From: Bordetella parapertussis
GTDB taxonomy: Bacteria; Pseudomonadota; Gammaproteobacteria; Burkholderiales; Burkholderiaceae_B
Length of the DNA: 18,595 nt
Direction: 5' to 3'
Assembly (NCBI GenBank): GCA_945911685.1
Contig: CAMEAW010000047.1
Coordinates: 1-18,595 of the forward strand
Both the position numbers and the translations under genes were made by a program. Below, one piece after another: positions 14,985 to 18,595 of the stretch; within the stretch, counting starts at the first letter, position 1, and each line of letters opens with the position of its first letter. The notes beneath the pieces are model-generated. The model did not search any database. It saw only the letters and a program-made list of their open reading frames with translations, and was not told where the DNA came from.

Positions 14985-15869
14985 ATGAATAAATTAATCA
15001 TTGAAGTTCGAATTAACGAGTATGCGATGCGCGATGAAAATCCGCACGTGCCCTGGACGCCTGAAGAAATTGGGCGCGAAGCACGCGCAATTCAGGATGC
15101 AGGCGCTTCGATTGTTCACTTTCATGCGCGTGCCGCCGATGGTTCTCCTGCGCACGGTTTAGAGGATTATGCTGCCCCAATCAGAGCAATACGCGCAAAT
15201 TCTGACTTGATGATTAACCCCACACTTGGGCAAATCACCAAAGGCGGCAAACTCGAGCGAATCAGCCACATTGAGGCCTTTGCGACTGACCCCATCTTGA
15301 AACCTGAAATTGTTGGTCTCGATCCAGGCTCAACCAATATCGATATTTTTGACCCGCAAAATCGACGCTTTGTGACTGACGGCAAAGTCTACGTCAACGC
15401 GCACGACACCTTAATCGCCTTTACAGAGCGTTTCCGCACTCTCGGGATCAAGCCGGCGCTTGCCTGCTGGAGCATCCCGTTTATGCGCAGCGCTGCTGCC
15501 TTAATGGATATGGGCTTAGTGGCTGAGCCTGCAAATTTTTTATTTGTGCACGGCGGGGAAGGCCAACTCGGCGCGCACCCAGCAACAGCCGAAGGGCTTC
15601 GCGCTTACACAGACCATCTACCTAAAAATCGACAATCTGAATGGGCGGTCTGCTGCAAGAGCGGTAATTTATTTCCGATCGCACTCAGTGCGATCGCCCA
15701 AGGAGGCCATATTGCCATTGGAATTGGTGACTATGCCTATCCAGAACTTGGCTACCCTACAAACGCAGAATTAGTCCAAGAGATCGTTGATTTGGCAAAA
15801 ACTGTCGGGCGTGAAGTCGCAACGCCCGCTGAAGCGCGAGAGATTTTGGGTATCCTTCCAAGATCTTAA
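14985..15869 (+). CDS. BKACE-family protein (DUF849, beta-keto acid cleavage enzyme) with altered active site
   Basis: A 294-residue member of the BKACE family, whose characterised enzymes cleave a beta-keto acid with acetyl-CoA to give acetoacetate and a new CoA ester. Conserved features are PWTPEEI (23-29), the zinc pair H45 and H47 in VHFHARAADGSP, NPTLG (78-82) and the C-terminal REVATPAEAREILG. The usual GGHVRVGLEDN motif reads GGHIAIGIGDY (240-250): the arginine that anchors substrate is A244, and the glutamate that completes zinc binding in 3-keto-5-aminohexanoate cleavage enzyme is G248, while D249 is kept. The usual KPELE block is KPALA (156-160). It is the last operon gene, 15 bases after the DppF-type gene. 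It may be a functionally shifted subfamily with different chemistry or substrate. Confidence 0.88.
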   Translation: MNKLIIEVRINEYAMRDENPHVPWTPEEIGREARAIQDAGASIVHFHARAADGSPAHGLEDYAAPIRAIRANSDLMINPTLGQITKGGKLERISHIEAFATDPILKPEIVGLDPGSTNIDIFDPQNRRFVTDGKVYVNAHDTLIAFTERFRTLGIKPALACWSIPFMRSAAALMDMGLVAEPANFLFVHGGEGQLGAHPATAEGLRAYTDHLPKNRQSEWAVCCKSGNLFPIALSAIAQGGHIAIGIGDYAYPELGYPTNAELVQEIVDLAKTVGREVATPAEAREILGILPRS

Positions 15870-16085
15870 TGGAGCGCTCAATTTTTGCAGTGCAATATTT
15901 TTTTGTCAACGGCTCCAAGTCTTGCAAAAAAAATAGTCATGGCATTGCTGTATTTTTGGTCATCTACTAAAGGTCTTAATAATAAGATTGGTTATCGCAG
16001 CGCAAAATTGAAGTTTTAGGTACTATTTCCGACATCTACAAAATCTCAGCAGCTCGTATTTTTAAAAAAACTAGAGACAATCACC
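15870..16085 (+). other. Non-coding A/T-rich gap after the operon
   Basis: No credible ORF is seen in these 216 bases. The region holds a T7 run (15898-15904) and an A8 run (15926-15933) that can pair with each other through an adjacent G-C pair, giving an eight-pair stem, and a TTGC-AGT-GCAA mini-stem just before the T run (15889-15895). Termination of the ten-gene operon here is plausible. I find no convincing promoter for the downstream glutaredoxin-DinB gene, although one is expected. Confidence 0.4.
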
Positions 16086-16853
16086 ATGCAAACCACAAAT
16101 TCGGCCCGCGTTCAAGTTTTTTGGCAGCCCGGCTGCTCGTCTTGTTTACGTACCAAAGAGTTTCTAACGAAACAAGGAATCGACTTCGAATCGATCGATG
16201 TACATAACGACCCAACAGGAATGGATAAATTACGTGCCTTAGGTGCCCGCAGCGTACCGGTCGTGGCCCTCGGTGGTAAGTTCACAATGTGTCAGTCATT
16301 TAACGATGTGATCAAGTTTTTAGATCTCAAAACGAAGTTAATGGATCCCTTGCCTCCAGAGCAGCTGGTCGCAAAGTTAGACATCGTCTTGCAGACCGCT
16401 GTTCGGTTGATTCAGCAATTCAAACCAGAGCAATTGCGCGAAAATTTTCGCAATCGCAACCGCAATCCAGCAGGCACGGCTTTTCATATTTTTCGAGTCG
16501 CACAAATGGGTGTTGAAGCCGCCCATCAAATCGATCTGAAATTTGAAAGCTTTAACGAAGTCGCACCTGATGACTGGACAGCAAGCGACCTAGCTAAGTG
16601 GGGAGAAACCGTGCGGGCTGAACTACTCGCGTGGTGGGCAAAGGAAGCGAACCGTAACCTTGACTACCTCGTGCCCACTTACTACGGACGACGCAGCATG
16701 CACGACGTCTTTGAGCGCACAGCGTGGCACTCTGCTCAACACACGCGACAAATGACGCTCATGCTTGAAACCTATGGGATCACGCCTGATCGCCCCTTAA
16801 GCGCTGAAGACTTAAAAGGCCTGCCCGTTCCTGATGAAGTTTGGGATCGCTAA
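16086..16853 (+). CDS. Glutaredoxin-DinB fusion protein
   Basis: A 255-residue two-domain cytosolic protein. Residues 8-80 form a glutaredoxin-like domain with a dithiol centre CSSC (C17-C20) in FWQPGCSSCLRTKEFL, and the cis-proline segment RSVPVVALGG (P58). Residues 92-232 resemble a DinB-type four-helix bundle, with a possible metal triad of H134 (TAFHIFRVAQ) and H215/H219 (AWHSAQHTRQM). DinB proteins include thiol-dependent transferases and hydrolases such as mycothiol- and bacillithiol-dependent S-transferases, so a physical link to a glutaredoxin domain suggests a glutathione-coupled reaction; this is inference. The gene stands alone, with 216 non-coding bases before it and a terminator after it. 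Both domain assignments rest on visible motifs; the substrate is unknown. Confidence 0.85.
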   Translation: MQTTNSARVQVFWQPGCSSCLRTKEFLTKQGIDFESIDVHNDPTGMDKLRALGARSVPVVALGGKFTMCQSFNDVIKFLDLKTKLMDPLPPEQLVAKLDIVLQTAVRLIQQFKPEQLRENFRNRNRNPAGTAFHIFRVAQMGVEAAHQIDLKFESFNEVAPDDWTASDLAKWGETVRAELLAWWAKEANRNLDYLVPTYYGRRSMHDVFERTAWHSAQHTRQMTLMLETYGITPDRPLSAEDLKGLPVPDEVWDR

Positions 16854-16967
16854 GTTAAAGGCCTTGAGTTGCTCACTAAAAGCTCTAGATCGCGAACGAG
16901 GCGATTTGGATGTCTGACTAGAAGCTTAGGCTCTTTAGCTGAAAGTTGAGGGTACTGCCTCGAAACT

Positions 16968-17006
16968 TGCGATGACGAAACGACTCGAGATTCATCGCAT
17001 TTTTTA
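16968..17006 (+). terminator. Strong intrinsic terminator, possibly an attenuator of the Bug gene
   Basis: TGCGATGA (16968-16975) pairs perfectly with TCATCGCA (16992-16999), followed directly by TTTTTTATTAT. It is the best rho-independent terminator in the window. A second hairpin lies just upstream: AAGTTGAGG (16943-16951) with CCTC-GA-AACTT (16958-16968), nine pairs with a two-base bulge. The T-tract ends only 22 bases before the ATG at 17029, leaving little room for a promoter. It may therefore end the glutaredoxin-DinB transcript, or act in the leader of the receptor gene. Confidence 0.7.
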
Positions 17007-17028
17007 TTATCTTATTTTAGAGCTTGCC

Positions 17029-18030
17029 ATGAAATCTACCTTGTACAGAGACATCAAACGCGCCTATTTATTTAGCAGCGCTCTCGCCTTTTTTGGTCTA
17101 AGCGGCGTGATGCACACAGTGCATGCGCAAGACGATTATCCAAATCGTGCGATTCGCATTGTTGTGCCATTTTCACCAGGTGGCGGCGGAGATGCCGTCG
17201 TACGCTACATGAGCGATAAACTCGCCGAGCGGCTCAAACAACAAATTATTGTTGAGAACAAGCCTGGTGCCTCGGGATTTATTGGTGCACAAATCGTTGC
17301 AACGGCAGCACCAGACGGTTACACGCTTCTAATGGGGTTTGATGGCAGCATTGTCGTTGCGCCAAACATGCTCAATGCGCCTTTCAACCCTATTACCGAT
17401 TTTGCACCAGTGACCAAGCTCAATGATGCAACGATTATTCTGGTCGCCAACCCCTCAGTACCAGTCAAAAATATCAGCGACATTGTGGCACTGGCAAAAT
17501 CCAAACCTGAAGGGCTTCAGTTCAGTTCGTCTGGGCCGGGTACAACACCTCACCTCGCGGGTGAGCTCCTGGCTCTACGCACTGGCATGAAGCTGTCACA
17601 TATTCCTTATAAAGGTGGTGGACAAGCGGTCACTGATGCAGTTGCCGGGCATTTTCCAATTTTCTTTACCGTCGTGCCGACTGTTGCAAGTTACATCAAA
17701 CAGGGTCGACTGAACGCCATCGCTGTGGCCGGTGACAAGCGTTCACCGGCATGGCCTGACATCCCCACAATCGCCGAATTGGGCGTTCCGGATTTTAACG
17801 TCAGTTCTTGGTATGGAATTTTGGCCCCGGCCAAAACGCCCAAAGTCATTATTGATCGCTTACAGAGAGATATCGCGGCGGTTTTAGCGATTCCAGAGGT
17901 ACGCGATCGTTACCTCAACAATGCCTTCGATCCAATTGCTAGCACCCCTGAGGCGTTTGCCGCCCAAATCAAAGCTGACTATGCACGCTGGGGCCAAGTG
18001 GTAAAAGATGCCAACCTTAAGCCACAGTAA
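17029..18030 (+). CDS. Bug/TctC-family periplasmic solute-binding receptor
   Basis: A second orphan receptor of the tripartite tricarboxylate transporter family, 333 residues. The signal peptide runs from MKSTLYRDIKR through a hydrophobic core to a probable cleavage after VHA before QDDYPN. The mature part carries AIRIVVPFSPGGGGDAVVR, IVENKPGASGFIGA and APDGYTLLMG, closely parallel to the receptor at 429-1415 but clearly divergent, so they are paralogues and not a recent duplication. An in-frame ATG at 16972 is rejected because it lies within the terminator stem and would add residues before the signal peptide. No TctA/TctB membrane gene accompanies it. It lies 90 bases before the split nitrile hydratase-type genes, so its ligand might be related to their substrate, but this is speculative. 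Confidence 0.93.
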   Translation: MKSTLYRDIKRAYLFSSALAFFGLSGVMHTVHAQDDYPNRAIRIVVPFSPGGGGDAVVRYMSDKLAERLKQQIIVENKPGASGFIGAQIVATAAPDGYTLLMGFDGSIVVAPNMLNAPFNPITDFAPVTKLNDATIILVANPSVPVKNISDIVALAKSKPEGLQFSSSGPGTTPHLAGELLALRTGMKLSHIPYKGGGQAVTDAVAGHFPIFFTVVPTVASYIKQGRLNAIAVAGDKRSPAWPDIPTIAELGVPDFNVSSWYGILAPAKTPKVIIDRLQRDIAAVLAIPEVRDRYLNNAFDPIASTPEAFAAQIKADYARWGQVVKDANLKPQ

Positions 18031-18120
18031 AGCCTTTGAGCTAGCACATTCACTCATATCGCGCTACGCTTAGAATCCTTACGAAGTTAATTTTTTAGCC
18101 CATCACACAATGGATCTTTC

Positions 18121-18444
18121 ATGACAGAACGTAAAGTCAATGATATCGGTGGCCTACCCGCTGGCCCAGTCTGCCAAGACGAACACGCCAGTACCTTGCA
18201 CGAAAAACGAGTCGATGCCATTTTAAAAATTTTATCTGGTCCAAAGCTTAAGGCGTTCACTTCGGATGCGATGCGCCGAGCGATCGAATCTAACACCAAA
18301 GAAGACTACCGTAACCTGGGCTATTACGACAAGTGGATTCGGGCTGCGTGCGAACTGATCATTGAGCAACAAATCTTGAGCCGCGAAGAAATCGAAGCTC
18401 GGGTCGAACTATTACGTGCAAAACATAAAATGGTGGCAGCATGA
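18121..18444 (+). CDS. Nitrile hydratase beta-subunit N-terminal half (thiocyanate hydrolase/split-NHase type)
   Basis: A 107-residue protein matching the N-terminal half of nitrile hydratase beta. The opening NDIGGLPAGPV mirrors the HDxGG...GPV start of NHase beta. The helical region around MRRAIES (51-57), then YYDKWIRAACELIIEQQIL, follows the YYxHWL...LLVEKGVL pattern. R52 may be the counterpart of the conserved beta arginine near the catalytic metal. The protein stops where full NHase beta continues, and a separate overlapping gene (ATGA) encodes the C-terminal half. Splitting of beta is known for thiocyanate hydrolase and toyocamycin nitrile hydratase. Alternatively it is a NHase-associated accessory/activator homologue, but the gene that follows favours a split subunit. 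The metal-binding alpha-type subunit is not in the window. Confidence 0.83.
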   Translation: MTERKVNDIGGLPAGPVCQDEHASTLHEKRVDAILKILSGPKLKAFTSDAMRRAIESNTKEDYRNLGYYDKWIRAACELIIEQQILSREEIEARVELLRAKHKMVAA

Positions 18445-18595
18445 CGGCCTTTGCGATACGTCCAGGTCAAGCACTACCGGTCGGTGCACCCGTTCGCGTG
18501 CGCAAGCAGCCGCCCGAGCAACATTGCCGCACGCCGTTTTACTTGCGCGGCATCGAAGGTGAAATTACCGATGTGATGGGCTGCTTCCGCGACCC
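18441..18595 (+). CDS. Nitrile hydratase beta-subunit C-terminal half, 5' part (runs off window)
   Basis: The 51 complete codons visible encode the start of the NHase beta C-terminal, SH3-like domain. LPVGAPVRVRKQPP (12-25) matches the FxxGdxVxV...P entry strand, and EQHCRTPFYLRGIEGEITDV (26-45) matches the HtRxPxYxRGkxGxI signature. R30 fits the second conserved beta arginine that contacts the oxidised cysteine ligands of NHase. The ATG overlaps the stop of the preceding gene in ATGA, so the two halves are translationally coupled. The frame is open to the end of the window, so its length and any downstream alpha-type gene (expected CxxCSC metal motif) cannot be seen. Together the two genes suggest a three-subunit NHase/thiocyanate hydrolase-like enzyme. 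Confidence 0.83.
   Translation, partial: MTAFAIRPGQALPVGAPVRVRKQPPEQHCRTPFYLRGIEGEITDVMGCFRD

Noticed and set aside
15870..16085. Possible small RNA or riboswitch in the A/T-rich gap before the glutaredoxin-DinB gene
   Set aside because: Only A/T runs and very short stems are visible; no known riboswitch core or stable multi-stem structure could be recognised.

Overview
The window looks like an accessory catabolism and transport region of a Burkholderiales-type betaproteobacterium. This is inferred from gene content: two orphan periplasmic receptors of the Bug/TctC class, which are greatly expanded in that order, among many small-molecule hydrolases, dioxygenases and a peptide/nickel-type ABC importer. 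There is no rRNA or other phylogenetic marker, so the assignment is only an inference. I see no tRNA, rRNA, CRISPR array, insertion sequence, integrase or transcription-regulator gene.

Layout. (1) Positions 1-2396, plus strand: the C-terminal half of a TauD/TfdA dioxygenase, a Bug receptor 17 bases downstream, then, after a 213-base gap with strong inverted repeats, a class II aldolase/adducin-family enzyme. (2) Positions 2471-4370: a second TauD/TfdA-type dioxygenase on the minus strand, divergent from a TauE/SafE-type membrane exporter. (3) Positions 4467-6263, minus strand: a COG3618-type amidohydrolase and a flavin-reductase-like FMN-binding protein. (4) Positions 6558-15869, plus strand: a tightly packed ten-gene operon with 1-4-base overlaps or gaps of at most 30 bases. 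It encodes an isochorismatase-family amidohydrolase, an RraA-family protein, an amidase-signature hydrolase, a 69-residue GatC/AtzG-like partner, a complete Dpp/Opp-type ABC importer (Tat-exported binding protein, two permeases, two ATPases) and a BKACE (DUF849) enzyme with altered active-site residues. (5) Positions 16086-18030: a glutaredoxin-DinB fusion and a second Bug receptor preceded by a strong terminator-like hairpin. (6) Positions 18121-18595: two overlapping genes corresponding to the N- and C-terminal halves of a nitrile hydratase beta subunit, the split arrangement of thiocyanate hydrolase and toyocamycin nitrile hydratase. The second gene runs off the window.

How it may work together. 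The central operon reads as an uptake-and-degradation module. The ABC system imports a small nitrogenous compound, two different amide/carbamoyl hydrolases (isochorismatase fold and amidase signature) remove nitrogen, and the RraA-like and BKACE-like enzymes act on the remaining keto acid. The substrate cannot be read from the sequence. The divergent flavin-reductase gene shares a 294-base control region with this operon; that region contains a perfect 9-base dyad overlapping a plausible sigma-70 -35 element. The least conventional parts are the BKACE lacking two canonical catalytic/metal residues, the amidase with a GatC/AtzG-like partner, the split nitrile hydratase-type beta subunit, and overlapping alternative hairpins before the aldolase gene.
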